From: Hyphomicrobium_A sp963726795
GTDB taxonomy: Bacteria; Pseudomonadota; Alphaproteobacteria; Rhizobiales; Hyphomicrobiaceae
NCBI GenBank assembly: GCA_963726795.1
Contig: CAVSDD010000006.1
Location: 372,001 to 436,000 of the forward strand
Direction of reading: 5' to 3'
DNA length: 64,000 nt
Shown here in pieces: positions 42,840-50,988 of this stretch (the stretch's first letter is position 1; every line of letters begins with the position of its first letter). The notes below the pieces were generated by a model. The model saw only the letters and a list, made by a program, of their open reading frames with translations, was not told where the DNA came from and made no database searches. The position numbers and the translations under genes are program-made.

Positions 42840-43832
42840 ATGAGCGACAGCGAGGCTATGAGCGGCACCGCAACGGCGATGCGCCAGATCGCTTCGCCGC
42901 TGGCACGCCGTCTCGCCCGCATGGCCGATCTCGACTTGGCCGAGGTCGAGGGGTCGGGCCCGCACGGCCGCATCATTAAGCGCGACATCGAAACGGCGCT
43001 GGCCACGCGCAAAGGGCTATCAACTGCGACATCTCCGGCCGGCACGCGCGAGCAGGCTGTTACGGCCATGCGGCGACCAGCGGCCAGCGGTTCCGCTCTG
43101 TCGGATGAGAAGATCATCGCCCTTTACGACAAGGGCACCTACGAGATCATCCCCCACGACAAGATGCGCCGGGTGATCGCCGAGCGCCTCGTATTCTCCA
43201 AGCAGACGATCCCGCACTACTATCTGTCGATCGACTGCCGCATCGACGAGATGCTGCGCGCGCGCAAGCGCATGAATGCCGAGGCTCCGACAGAGGGACC
43301 GCGCGCCTACAGACTGTCGGTCAACGATTTCATCATCAAGGCGCTGGCGCTGGCGCTGCAGCAGGTTCCGGCCGCCAACGCCACCTGGACCGAAGGCGGG
43401 ATGCTGCGCCACAGGTATTCCGACGTCGGCGTCGCGGTCGCCATCGAGGGCGGGCTGTTCACCCCCGTGGTGCATCAGGCGGAGAGCAAGTCGCTGTCGG
43501 AGATCTCCAACGAGATGCGCGATCTGGCTGAGCGGGCGCGCAAACGGCGCTTAGCCCCGCACGAGTACCAGGGCGGCACCACCTCGATCTCCAACCTCGG
43601 CATGTACGGCATCACGAGCTTCGAGGCCGTGATCAACCCACCACACGCGACGATCCTGGCGGTGGGCGCGGCGGAGCGCCGGCCGGTCATCGCGGGCGAG
43701 GCGGTGGAAGCCGCCACGGTGATGAATGTGACGTTATCCTGTGACCATCGCGTCGTGGATGGCGCCACCGGGGCCGAGCTGCTGGCCGCCTTCAAGGGGT
43801 TCATCGAGGATCCGGTGCGCATGCTGGTGTGA
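42840..43832 (+). CDS. pdhC: Pyruvate dehydrogenase E2 (dihydrolipoamide acetyltransferase) lacking a lipoyl domain
   Basis: 330 residues. It opens with a peripheral-subunit-binding domain (IASPLARRLARMADLDL, GSGPHGRIIKRDIE), then the catalytic acetyltransferase domain (MRRVIAERLVFSKQTIPHYY, SVNDFIIKALALALQQVP, GGTTSISNLGMYG, active site LSCDHRVVDGA). No lipoyl domain precedes: TAG at 42816-42818 is in frame just upstream, so the start cannot extend. E2s normally carry one to three lipoyl domains. Acetyl transfer must use the lipoyl domain on PdhB, or one encoded elsewhere. Confidence 0.92.
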   Translation: MSDSEAMSGTATAMRQIASPLARRLARMADLDLAEVEGSGPHGRIIKRDIETALATRKGLSTATSPAGTREQAVTAMRRPAASGSALSDEKIIALYDKGTYEIIPHDKMRRVIAERLVFSKQTIPHYYLSIDCRIDEMLRARKRMNAEAPTEGPRAYRLSVNDFIIKALALALQQVPAANATWTEGGMLRHRYSDVGVAVAIEGGLFTPVVHQAESKSLSEISNEMRDLAERARKRRLAPHEYQGGTTSISNLGMYGITSFEAVINPPHATILAVGAAERRPVIAGEAVEAATVMNVTLSCDHRVVDGATGAELLAAFKGFIEDPVRMLV

Positions 43833-43957
43833 TGCCAGCGCAACCCAAATCAGTCGCCTGTGGCTTCGTTAGGTATTCCTTAAAAAACCTGTGGCCGAAG
43901 GACCACTTCCGCCTTATTTCCCCTGTTTATTGCATGCCAAATAAGCTGGAAAAGCAT

Positions 43958-44062
43958 ATGAATAGGGCACTTTGCTTGCCGCTGGCGAAGGGCGCGCCTA
44001 GAAGCGGACGGATAGCGTGGGCGTTAATGACGACCTCAATCGCTTGGAGTCTCCCCACATGA
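43958..44062 (+). CDS. Possible 34-residue leader ORF coupled to a lipoprotein gene
   Basis: ATG 43958 (GGAAAAG 4 bases upstream) opens a 34-codon frame (MNRALCLPLAKGAPRSG...) whose TGA overlaps the lipoprotein start as ATGA (44059-44062). Coupled leader ORFs are plausible, but there is no homology support. Confidence 0.25.
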   Translation: MNRALCLPLAKGAPRSGRIAWALMTTSIAWSLPT

Positions 44063-44601
44063 CGGCCCAGTCTGTACGCACCATAGCAATTGTTGCTCTG
44101 ACCGTTGTGGCAGCGGCGTGCTCCAATGACGGCACGATGTTCCCCGGCAGCGGTGGCTTGAGCACGTCCTCGGTGGATCCCTCGTCGTCGCAATCGGCGA
44201 GATCAAATCCGCTGTGTCTGACGCTCGCCTCGCAGATCGATGCGCTCAACAAAGAGGGCATCCCCGACAAGGTGTCGAAGGCCGCTCTCAAGAAGTACAA
44301 GCTGAAGGGCTCCGATATCGCCAAGGCGGACGAGCTCAACAAGGCCAATTCGGAATTCCAGACGAAGTGCTCGGAATACCCGCCGGCCCCGACCGTCGCT
44401 GCCGTGCTCCCGCCCGAGAAACCGGAGAAGCCGGCTGTGAAGGTGGCAAAGGCCAAGCCGCCGATCCCGTCGCCGAAGTCTGCTCCTGCGACGACAGCGC
44501 TGGCGCCCGAGAATACGGTTCCGCCGTCTTCCGCGTCTTCGAGCGCCTCGTCGGGTGCCGTAGCGGAAACCGCGGCAGCCCCGTCGTCAGCGCAGCCCTA
44601 A
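44059..44601 (+). CDS. Lipoprotein of the pdh cluster, paralogue A
   Basis: 180 residues. The lipobox VVAAAC puts the lipidated Cys near residue 19. A Ser-rich linker leads to a conserved domain with LCLTLASQIDALNKEGIPDK, KYKLKGSDIAKADELNKANS and FQTKCSEYP, then a Pro/Ala/Lys-rich tail. The next gene has the same domain plan (C, LNKLDSQGVP, LNQYLGARC), so the two are tandem paralogues. Function is unknown. It lies between pdhC and lpdA on the same strand. Confidence 0.7.
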   Translation: MTAQSVRTIAIVALTVVAAACSNDGTMFPGSGGLSTSSVDPSSSQSARSNPLCLTLASQIDALNKEGIPDKVSKAALKKYKLKGSDIAKADELNKANSEFQTKCSEYPPAPTVAAVLPPEKPEKPAVKVAKAKPPIPSPKSAPATTALAPENTVPPSSASSSASSGAVAETAAAPSSAQP

Positions 44602-44755
44602 GCTCCACCAACCTTGAGCCTGCGTGCCCTTGGCGCGCATGAGCGCATTTTTGCGACGCCCTAACGTCATCTGGGGTCGCAGCTGCAAGCTTTGGGGTTG
44701 CGTGCCACAATTGTGTATGGTGAAAACAATTCAGTTTCGAGGACAGGCGGAGGCG

Positions 44756-45070
44756 ATGACAACGGCGAGGGACCATAGTGCGCGCGCCGTCAGGGCAGCG
44801 GTCGCCGGTTTGGTGGTGTTGGCCTGCGCGGGCTGCGCGGCTGCCAACAGCAACAACAACGCCAACGGCGATCCAGGTCCCACCGAGCTTGCTGCCGGCG
44901 AGACGTGTGAGTCGATCCGCGCGAACCTCAACAAGCTCGACAGCCAGGGCGTGCCGGCGCTCATCGAGCGCGACACCTCCGGCAAGAAGCTCTCCGCAGC
45001 TCAGAAGCAGCAAGCCGACCTCTACAACAAGCTGCTCAACCAGTACCTCGGAGCGCGCTGCCACGTTTAG
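44756..45070 (+). CDS. Small lipoprotein of the pdh cluster, paralogue B
   Basis: 104 residues from ATG 44756. Lipobox VVLACAGC. The domain ETCESIRANLNKLDSQGVPA, GKKLSAAQKQQADLYNKLLN and QYLGARCHV parallels paralogue A but lacks its tail. Two mature cysteines bracket the domain and may bond. A longer frame from 44624 exists, but the signal sequence starts here. Function is unknown. Confidence 0.68.
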   Translation: MTTARDHSARAVRAAVAGLVVLACAGCAAANSNNNANGDPGPTELAAGETCESIRANLNKLDSQGVPALIERDTSGKKLSAAQKQQADLYNKLLNQYLGARCHV

Positions 45071-45192
45071 AGGAGCGTGCTGGTTCGGCCCTCGTGCCGG
45101 TCCTCGTGTTCGTTCCTCGTCATCATGGATCCGGCTTTCGTGATGGGGCCTCGGCATAAGTGCCGGGGCCTTTGCATGCGGAGAGCGCTCTC

Positions 45193-46668
45193 ATGACGAC
45201 CGGTGCGTACGACTTGATCGTCGTCGGAGCAGGGCCCGGCGGCTACGTCGCGGCGATCCGCGCGGCGCAGCTCGGCATGCGCACCGCGATCATCGAGCGA
45301 TCGTATCTCGGCGGCATCTGTCTCAACTGGGGCTGCATTCCAACCAAGGCGCTGCTTCGCTCGGCCGAGGTTTTGCACGTGGCGCAGACGGCGGATGCTT
45401 TCGGCATCAAGGTGCAGGGCGCTCAAGCCGATCCAGGCGCGGTCGTTGCGCGCTCGCGCGCAGTGGCGGGCGAGCTTTCAACCGGCGTCGGCTTCCTGCT
45501 CAAGAAGAACAACGTCGATGTCATCTGGGGCGAGGGCAAGCTCGCGGGTGCGGGTGCTATCGACGTCACGGAAAGCACAGCGCAGAAGCGCGCTGGCGCG
45601 GCGCAGGCTGCTCCCAAAGGCGCCCTGGGGGCCGGACGCTATTTAGCAAAGCACATCATCCTCGCGACCGGCGCGCGGCCGCGCGTGCTGCCTGGGATCG
45701 AGCCCGACGGCAAGCTGATCTGGACCTACTTCGAGGCGATGGTGCCGCGCGCGATTCCCAAATCGCTGCTGATCGCCGGCTCCGGCGCTATCGGCATCGA
45801 GTTCGCCTCGTTCTACCGCGCGCTCGGCGTCGAGGTGACCGTCGTCGAGATGTTGCCCGAGATCCTTCCAGCCGAGGATGGCGAGATCGCCGCGCTCGCG
45901 CGCAAGGCGTTTGAAAAAGCCGGCATCCGCATCCTGACGTCGGCCAAGGTGAGCGGCGTCGAGAAAGGCAAGGATAGCGTGACGGCAATGATTAGCCGCG
46001 AGGGCGCCGCAGCTGAGCGCATCGCGGCCGAGCGCATGATCTCAGCCGTCGGCGTGGTCGGAAACACGGAAGGGCTGGGCCTCGAAGACGCGGGCGTGAA
46101 GATCGCCGCCGGCCGCATCGTGACCGACGGCCTCGGCCGCACGAGCGTTCCCGGCATCTACGCGATCGGAGACGTCGCCGGGCCGCCGATGCTCGCGCAC
46201 AAGGCCGAGCACGAGGGCGTCATCTGCGTCGAGGCGATCGCCGGCCTCGATGCGCATGCGCTCGATAAGCGCCGCATTCCTGCTTGCACCTATTCCAGCC
46301 CGCAAATCGCCTCGGTCGGATTGACCGAAGCCAAGGCGGAAACAGAGGGGCGCAAGCTGCGTGTCGGGCGCTTCCCATTCCGGGCCAACGGCAAGGCGCT
46401 GGCCATGGGCGAGCGCGAAGGCCTCGTCAAGACGATCTTCGACGCCGATACGGGCGAGCTCATCGGCGCGCACATGGTCGGAGCCGAGGTCACCGAGCTC
46501 ATCGGCGGCTTCGCAATTGCGATGCAGCTCGAAGCGACGGAGGAGGATTTGATGCGCACCGTCTTCCCACACCCCACGCTATCGGAGATGATGGGCGAAA
46601 GCGCGCTTGCGGCTTATGGACGAGCTTTGCACATTGCCCCTCCCGCGCGCGGTGCACGCCGATCGTAG
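45193..46668 (+). CDS. lpdA: Dihydrolipoyl dehydrogenase (E3)
   Basis: 491 residues. FAD-binding VVGAGPGGYVAAIRAAQLG, redox disulfide GGICLNWGCIPTKALL, NAD-binding IAGSGAIGIEFASFYRALG, GIYAIGDVAGPPMLAHKAEHEG and the dimerisation domain with HPTLSEMM (catalytic His-Glu region). An insert of about 25 residues (TESTAQKRAGAAQAAPKG) lies before HIILATGA. It reoxidises dihydrolipoyl groups of PDH (and possibly OGDH or GCV). No lipoyl domain is fused to it. Confidence 0.95.
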   Translation: MTTGAYDLIVVGAGPGGYVAAIRAAQLGMRTAIIERSYLGGICLNWGCIPTKALLRSAEVLHVAQTADAFGIKVQGAQADPGAVVARSRAVAGELSTGVGFLLKKNNVDVIWGEGKLAGAGAIDVTESTAQKRAGAAQAAPKGALGAGRYLAKHIILATGARPRVLPGIEPDGKLIWTYFEAMVPRAIPKSLLIAGSGAIGIEFASFYRALGVEVTVVEMLPEILPAEDGEIAALARKAFEKAGIRILTSAKVSGVEKGKDSVTAMISREGAAAERIAAERMISAVGVVGNTEGLGLEDAGVKIAAGRIVTDGLGRTSVPGIYAIGDVAGPPMLAHKAEHEGVICVEAIAGLDAHALDKRRIPACTYSSPQIASVGLTEAKAETEGRKLRVGRFPFRANGKALAMGEREGLVKTIFDADTGELIGAHMVGAEVTELIGGFAIAMQLEATEEDLMRTVFPHPTLSEMMGESALAAYGRALHIAPPARGARRS

Positions 46669-46688
46669 ATCACCTGCTGTGAGGCCCC

Positions 46689-46946
46689 ATGAACCTTGAA
46701 ACGCGATCGATTGTCGTTTTCATCCTGGTCGGCCTTTTGGCCGGCTTTCTCGCCTCCGTTCTCGTCGGCGGAGGAGGGGGCATCTTGCGCTATATCCTGA
46801 CTGGGCTCATAGGAGCCTTCGTTGGCGGTTACCTGTTTGAAGCGCTGGGCATCGATCTTGGCTTCAAGAACCATCTCGTATCGGAGATCGTGACCGCGAC
46901 CGCAGGTGCCGTCATCGTGGTCATACTTGCGCGCTTCATTGCGTGA
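46689..46946 (+). CDS. GlsB/YeaQ/YmgE family membrane protein A
   Basis: 85 residues with three hydrophobic helices: IVVFILVGLLAGFLASVLVG, GGGGILRYILTGLIGAFVGG and VTATAGAVIVVILARFIA. This is the transglycosylase-associated/GlsB-like stress membrane protein fold (no enzyme activity is implied). The start ATG 46689 is 21 bases after lpdA. It is a tandem paralogue of 47011-47280. Confidence 0.88.
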   Translation: MNLETRSIVVFILVGLLAGFLASVLVGGGGGILRYILTGLIGAFVGGYLFEALGIDLGFKNHLVSEIVTATAGAVIVVILARFIA

Positions 46947-47010
46947 AGTCTGGGCGTTATGGGCTTGAGCGCCGGGGTCGCAACAAAAAACGATAAAAGG
47001 ATTTTAGACC

Positions 47011-47280
47011 GTGGACGACTACTCGCAGTATGTGCCGTGGATCATCATGGCGGTGAACGGTCTTGTCGGAGGCGTACTCGCGGGGCTGCTGTTCGGGCGC
47101 GGCGGGCTGATCCGGAATATTTTCTTAGGCATCATCGGTGCCTTCATCGGCGGCTCATTTGTGCAGGCGGGCTTCTTCGACCTGCCGGTGCTTACTCAGT
47201 GGGCCTGGGCCGATCAGATCATCGCCTCGACCATTGCCGCATTCCTGCTGGTCTTTCTGGCGCGTCTCGTTATGCGCTAA
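47011..47280 (+). CDS. GlsB/YeaQ/YmgE family membrane protein B
   Basis: 89 residues from GTG 47011. The helices IIMAVNGLVGGVLAGLLFG, GGLIRNIFLGIIGAFIGGSF and IASTIAAFLLVFLARLVMR repeat the plan of the previous gene, 64 bases upstream. Family members respond to envelope or general stress in other bacteria; a role here is not shown. lipA begins 40 bases downstream. Confidence 0.87.
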   Translation: MDDYSQYVPWIIMAVNGLVGGVLAGLLFGRGGLIRNIFLGIIGAFIGGSFVQAGFFDLPVLTQWAWADQIIASTIAAFLLVFLARLVMR

Positions 47281-47319
47281 CGACTTGATTTGCGCAGCCG
47301 GCCCCGTCACCCTGCCCGC

Positions 47320-48207
47320 ATGCAACGACCTCTGACCAAGCCTGACTGGATCCGCGTGCGCGCGCCGGGCTCGGCTGCGCACGCCGCCACCGCCCGCATC
47401 GTGCGCGCGCATGGCCTGCACACCGTGTGCGAGGAAGCCGGCTGTCCCAACGTGGCCGAATGCTGGGCCAAGGGCCATGCAACTTTCATGATCATGGGCG
47501 CCACGTGCACGCGCGCGTGCGCGTTCTGCAATGTGCGCACGGGGTTGCCGGGGGCACTGGATCGCGAGGAGCCCGGCAAAGTTGCGGCGGCGGTGCGCGA
47601 GCTTGGCCTCAAGCACGTCGTCGTGACCTCCGTCGATCGCGACGATCTGGCCGACGGGGGCGCCGCGCACTTCGCTGAAGTGATTTTGGCGATCCGAACA
47701 GCGGCGCCGGCCACCACGATCGAGGTGCTGACGCCCGACTTTTTGCGCAAGGAGGCCGCGCTCGAGATCGTCATCGGCGCCCGGCCCGACGTTTTCAATC
47801 ACAACATCGAAACGGTGCCGCGGCTCTATCTGTCGATCCGGCCCGGCGCCCGCTATTTCCACTCACTGCGGCTGCTACAGCGGGCAAAGGAGTTCGACGC
47901 GCAGCTCTTCACCAAGTCCGGCATGATGGTGGGCCTCGGCGAGACGCGCGCGGAGGTGATGCAGGTGATGGACGATCTGCGCTCAGCCGGCGTCGACTTC
48001 CTCACCATCGGCCAATACCTTCAGCCAAGCCCGCGCCACGCTCGCGTCGAGCGCTTCGTGCCGCCGCAGGAATTCGAGTCGCTGCGTTCGATCGCGGTCG
48101 CCAAGGGCTTCGCGCTCGTTGCGGCGAGCCCGCTCACGCGCTCCTCCTACCATGCGGGGGAGGATTTCGAGCGGCTGCGACGCGCGCGCGCCGCACAGTC
48201 GCGTTAG
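47320..48207 (+). CDS. lipA: Lipoyl synthase
   Basis: 295 residues from ATG 47320. The auxiliary-cluster motif is CEEAGCPNVAEC (CX4CX5C) and the radical SAM motif is CTRACAFC (CX3CX2C). VTSVDRDDLADGGAAHFAEV, FNHNIETVPRLY and GLGETRAEVMQVM follow, and the C-terminal SSYHAGE with the cluster Ser is present. It inserts two sulfurs into octanoyl groups; its clearest local target is the PdhB lipoyl domain. The COQ10-like gene starts 9 bases downstream. Confidence 0.96.
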   Translation: MQRPLTKPDWIRVRAPGSAAHAATARIVRAHGLHTVCEEAGCPNVAECWAKGHATFMIMGATCTRACAFCNVRTGLPGALDREEPGKVAAAVRELGLKHVVVTSVDRDDLADGGAAHFAEVILAIRTAAPATTIEVLTPDFLRKEAALEIVIGARPDVFNHNIETVPRLYLSIRPGARYFHSLRLLQRAKEFDAQLFTKSGMMVGLGETRAEVMQVMDDLRSAGVDFLTIGQYLQPSPRHARVERFVPPQEFESLRSIAVAKGFALVAASPLTRSSYHAGEDFERLRRARAAQSR

Positions 48208-48216
48208 GAGCGCTCC

Positions 48217-48678
48217 GTGCCCACCTTCGAGATGACGCGGCGGGTGCCGTTCAGCGCGCAACAGATGTTCGATGTGGTGGCAGACGTCGAGCGCTACCCG
48301 CAATTCTTGCCCCTGTGTGAGGCGCTCGCCGTGCGCTCGCGCGCCGAGCAGGGCCCCGACAGCATCCTCACGGCGACGATGACGGTCGGCTACGGCGCGA
48401 TCCGCGAGTCCTTCACCAGCCGCGTCACGCTGAAGCCGGCGCAGAAGGAAATCCACGTCGCCTATCTCGACGGCCCGTTCCATCATCTCGACAACCGCTG
48501 GCGGTTCACCGACACCGCGAACGGATCGGAGATTCACTTCTTCATCGACTATGCATTTGCCTCGCGGCTGCTTGGGCTCGTTATGGGTGCGATGTTCGAC
48601 CGGGCGGTGAAGAAGTACACCGAGGCGTTCGAGGCCCGCGCCCGCGTCGTTTACGGTTCCGCCTCGGCCCACACCTGA
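48217..48678 (+). CDS. COQ10/RatA-like START-domain protein
   Basis: 153 residues from GTG 48217. The polyketide cyclase/START fold is recognised by RVPFSAQQMFDVVADVERYPQ, FLPLCEALAVR, TVGYGAIRESFTSRV and GPFHHLDNRWRF, ending with FDRAVKKYTEAFEARA. Mitochondrial Coq10 and bacterial homologues bind ubiquinone; the RatA toxin label applies to a few Enterobacteria members only. It is probably a ubiquinone-binding chaperone, coupled to lipA. Confidence 0.9.
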   Translation: MPTFEMTRRVPFSAQQMFDVVADVERYPQFLPLCEALAVRSRAEQGPDSILTATMTVGYGAIRESFTSRVTLKPAQKEIHVAYLDGPFHHLDNRWRFTDTANGSEIHFFIDYAFASRLLGLVMGAMFDRAVKKYTEAFEARARVVYGSASAHT

Positions 48679-48713
48679 CCCCGCCGCCTCACCCAAGCGC
48701 AAGCGGAAGCTGG

Positions 48714-48742
48714 CATGGATCCCGGCCTCCGCCGGGATGACG
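48714..48742 (+). repeat. GATCCCGGC palindromic repeat, copy 1
   Basis: GGATCCCGGCCTCCGCCGGG then ATGACGG: CCCGGC pairs with GCCGGG. A copy in opposite orientation lies at 48869-48897. Such elements are widespread in alphaproteobacterial intergenic DNA. Confidence 0.75.
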
Positions 48743-48868
48743 GAAAGGGAGAGTTCATAACGCAGACGGAAAAGCTGATCGGCATCTCGTAGGAAGGAAG
48801 CGTGGGATGATGACGCTTGCAATAGCAACAAGCGAGGGGTTGGATGGCAAGGCATGCCACCACTCCGA

Positions 48869-48897
48869 CGTTATCCCGGCGGAGGCCGGGACCCACG
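48869..48897 (-). repeat. GATCCCGGC palindromic repeat, copy 2 (inverted)
   Basis: CGTTATCCCGGCGGAGGCC then GGGACCCA is the reverse complement of copy 1 with few changes. The pair encloses about 126 bases in an inverted-repeat layout that could be a mobile-repeat remnant. Confidence 0.7.
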
Positions 48898-48977
48898 ACA
48901 GGCAGCCGCAAGGGGGCGCTCGAAACTCATCACTCCCGCGTCATGGCGGCGCAATGCTTCGCATGGACGGCTGCTTT

Positions 48978-49769
48978 TCAGCGCACGACCTTGTCGAGGT
49001 TGCGCGCTTTCGCCATTCCCAGCGCAGTCTCGAGGCCGCGCGCGCCGGTGAGAATGGCGCCGTCGAGATCGGCCTCGGACAGATCAGCGCCGGTCAGATT
49101 GGCACCGGTGAGATCCGCGCGCGACAGATCCGCCTTGTGCAGTACGGCTCCGCTCAGATCGGCGTCGCGCAGATTGGCGAACGCCAGCATCGTGTAGGTG
49201 AGATTGGCGTGCGTGAGCGAGGCGTTCGACAGGTTTGCCCCCAGCAGCTCAGTGCGCCAGATGTGCTCGATGAACCCCGTGCGCCCGAAGGGAGCGAGCG
49301 TCGCGCCGTCGAACTTGGCGGCACTGAAGTTTGAGCCGTTGAAACGGCCGAAGATGTGCGCGTTCGTGAGGTTGGCGCCGACGAAGCTTGCGGCCTCGCT
49401 GCGCTTTGCCGCGAGGGAGGAGAAGGCCGAAGGCCGCAGCAGGCTCGCGCCTGACAGGTTCGCGCCGTCAAAGCGCGCGCCGATGATCACGATGCGATCG
49501 AGCAATGCGCCCGTTAAATTGGCGCGCGACAGGTCGGCGCCGCTGAGGTCGGCTCCAAACAGGTTGCTGCCCGCCAGATTGGCCGCCTTGAAATCAAGGC
49601 CGCTCAAGTCGAGGTCGCGCAGGTTCATTTTCGCCAGGTCGAGCGGGTGCGCGGCATCGGCGTGATAGAGCCGCGCGGTCAATTCGCGCACGGTGACGTC
49701 CGCGGCGCGGGCGTCGACGCCCGCAAGAAGAGCGACGAGCAACGCCAGCGTGAAGGAAACCTTCTGCAA
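48978..49769 (-). CDS. Exported pentapeptide-repeat protein
   Basis: 263 residues from TTG 49769 (GGAG 9 bases upstream), which gives a textbook signal peptide QKVSFTLALLVALLAGVDARA. The body holds many A(D/N)LXX units in two blocks: NLRDLDLSGLDFKAANLAG...ANLSGAS, and TNAHIFGRFNGSNFSAAKFD...ANLTGADLSEADLDGAILTG. These form a right-handed quadrilateral beta-helix. Function is unknown; export argues against gyrase mimicry of the Qnr type. A longer in-frame start at 49802 lacks the site. Confidence 0.85.
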   Translation of the reverse strand: MQKVSFTLALLVALLAGVDARAADVTVRELTARLYHADAAHPLDLAKMNLRDLDLSGLDFKAANLAGSNLFGADLSGADLSRANLTGALLDRIVIIGARFDGANLSGASLLRPSAFSSLAAKRSEAASFVGANLTNAHIFGRFNGSNFSAAKFDGATLAPFGRTGFIEHIWRTELLGANLSNASLTHANLTYTMLAFANLRDADLSGAVLHKADLSRADLTGANLTGADLSEADLDGAILTGARGLETALGMAKARNLDKVVR

Positions 49770-49826
49770 GGCCGAGCGCTCCTGTACGCAGCGCCGCCGC
49801 AAAAACGGCGCCTGACGATCATGCCA

Positions 49827-50327
49827 TCAAATCAGGGCAGCGTGGATGAGCGCAAGTGCCTCACGCAGGCTTGCGAGCCGAATTGCGTCGCGGCCGATGT
49901 CGCCGAAGCGGCATTCGCGCGTGATCGTGGTGTGGCCGATGCGGGCAACCGCCAGGTAGACGAGCCCGACCGGCTTTTCGGGCGTGCCGCCGTCAGGCCC
50001 CGCGATACCGGTTACGGCGACCGCGATATCGGCCGGGGCGTTGGCCAGCGTTCCGTCCGCCATGGCGCGCGCGACCGCTTCGCTGACGGCGCCTTCATCC
50101 GCAATCAGCTTGGCGTCGACACCCAGAAGATCGGTCTTGGCGGCGTTGGAATAGGTAACGAGCCCGCGCTCGAGGGTGGCGGAAGATCCGGGTATCTCGG
50201 TGATGAGGCCCGCCAGCAGGCCGCCTGTGCAGCTCTCGGCGGTGGCGAGTTTCAGTTTGTGCGCCTGGAGCGCACTCAACAGCGTGCGCGCCCCGTCTTC
50301 AAGCTCAGCCTGAAAAACAGTGCTCAT
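49827..50327 (-). CDS. pncC: CinA C-terminal domain protein, nicotinamide-nucleotide amidase
   Basis: 166 residues from ATG 50327. The family signature is KLATAESCTGGLLAGLITEIPGS (written in parts), with GLVTYSNAAKTDLLGV, GAVSEAVARAMADG and VAVTGIAGPDGGTPEKPVGL. The stand-alone domain deamidates nicotinamide mononucleotide to NaMN for NAD recycling. Motifs are intact. It is between the marR gene and the pentapeptide gene on the minus strand. Confidence 0.92.
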   Translation of the reverse strand: MSTVFQAELEDGARTLLSALQAHKLKLATAESCTGGLLAGLITEIPGSSATLERGLVTYSNAAKTDLLGVDAKLIADEGAVSEAVARAMADGTLANAPADIAVAVTGIAGPDGGTPEKPVGLVYLAVARIGHTTITRECRFGDIGRDAIRLASLREALALIHAALI

Positions 50328-50397
50328 GGCGCACAACACTTAGCGAGCGCGCACCAGACAACACTGGCGCGCACTCTCCCGCGGCGCGGCGGCACGG

Positions 50398-50877
50398 TCA
50401 AACGGGTGCGAGCTTCTCGGCCTGATGCAGCAGAGAGTCGAGCGTAGAACGGCTTTCGACACCGATCACGCCGACCGTCCGCTTCTGCGCATCCTGCCAG
50501 ATCGGGAAGGCATCCTTGAGGACGGCCTGGCCCTTGCCGGTCAGATGCAATCCGCGTCCACGGCGTCCCGCGGGCGGGTCCATGTTGATATGGCCCAGCG
50601 CGAGCAGCCGCTTCAGGTTGCGCGAAAGCGTCGACTTCTCGATGTCGAGCTCGTGCCCGATCTCGACCGCCGTGATGGCGTCGCGCGCAGCGAGCTGCGC
50701 GAGCAGCGTGTACTGGCTCGCCGTGATGCCCAGCGGACGCATCGCGTCGTCGTAGACGCGCGTGATGATGCGCGAAAGCTGCCGTACACGTGTCGCGAGG
50801 CAGGCTTGCGATGTCTGCTCGGCGATGTCGGCGATACTCGTGGTTTCAGCCGGAGTCCGCTCCAGCGTGTGTGTCAT
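50398..50877 (-). CDS. MarR family transcriptional regulator
   Basis: 159 residues from ATG 50877 (ATG 50886 is possible). The winged helix is GITASQYTLLAQLAARDAI, VEIGHELDIEKSTLSRNLKRL and a wing with DPPAGRRGRGLHLTGKG. MarR proteins bind a palindrome in their own promoter and sense small molecules or oxidants. Target unknown; the adjacent pncC is one candidate. The gene is on the same strand as ispDF upstream (102-base gap). Confidence 0.88.
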   Translation of the reverse strand: MTHTLERTPAETTSIADIAEQTSQACLATRVRQLSRIITRVYDDAMRPLGITASQYTLLAQLAARDAITAVEIGHELDIEKSTLSRNLKRLLALGHINMDPPAGRRGRGLHLTGKGQAVLKDAFPIWQDAQKRTVGVIGVESRSTLDSLLHQAEKLAPV

Positions 50878-50988
50878 GAGATTCATTTTTGGCCCCCGCC
50901 ATGCTCGTGGTCATACAACACCTTTTGTTGGTGATGCCGCAATTCTGTCGCAGGGGTCAACGATTCGCGAGGGTGGAATGCGAGCGAA

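Larger units (their letters stand above)
48679..48977. other. Intergenic region with inverted repeat pair
   Basis: About 300 bases between two convergent genes. No coding frame is convincing. It is dominated by two copies of a palindromic repeat in opposite orientation (48714-48742 and 48869-48897). Confidence 0.6.

Noticed and set aside
48217..48678. RatA toxin of a toxin-antitoxin pair
   Set aside because: The START-domain fold and place behind lipA fit a COQ10-like ubiquinone-binding protein; no antitoxin gene is present.
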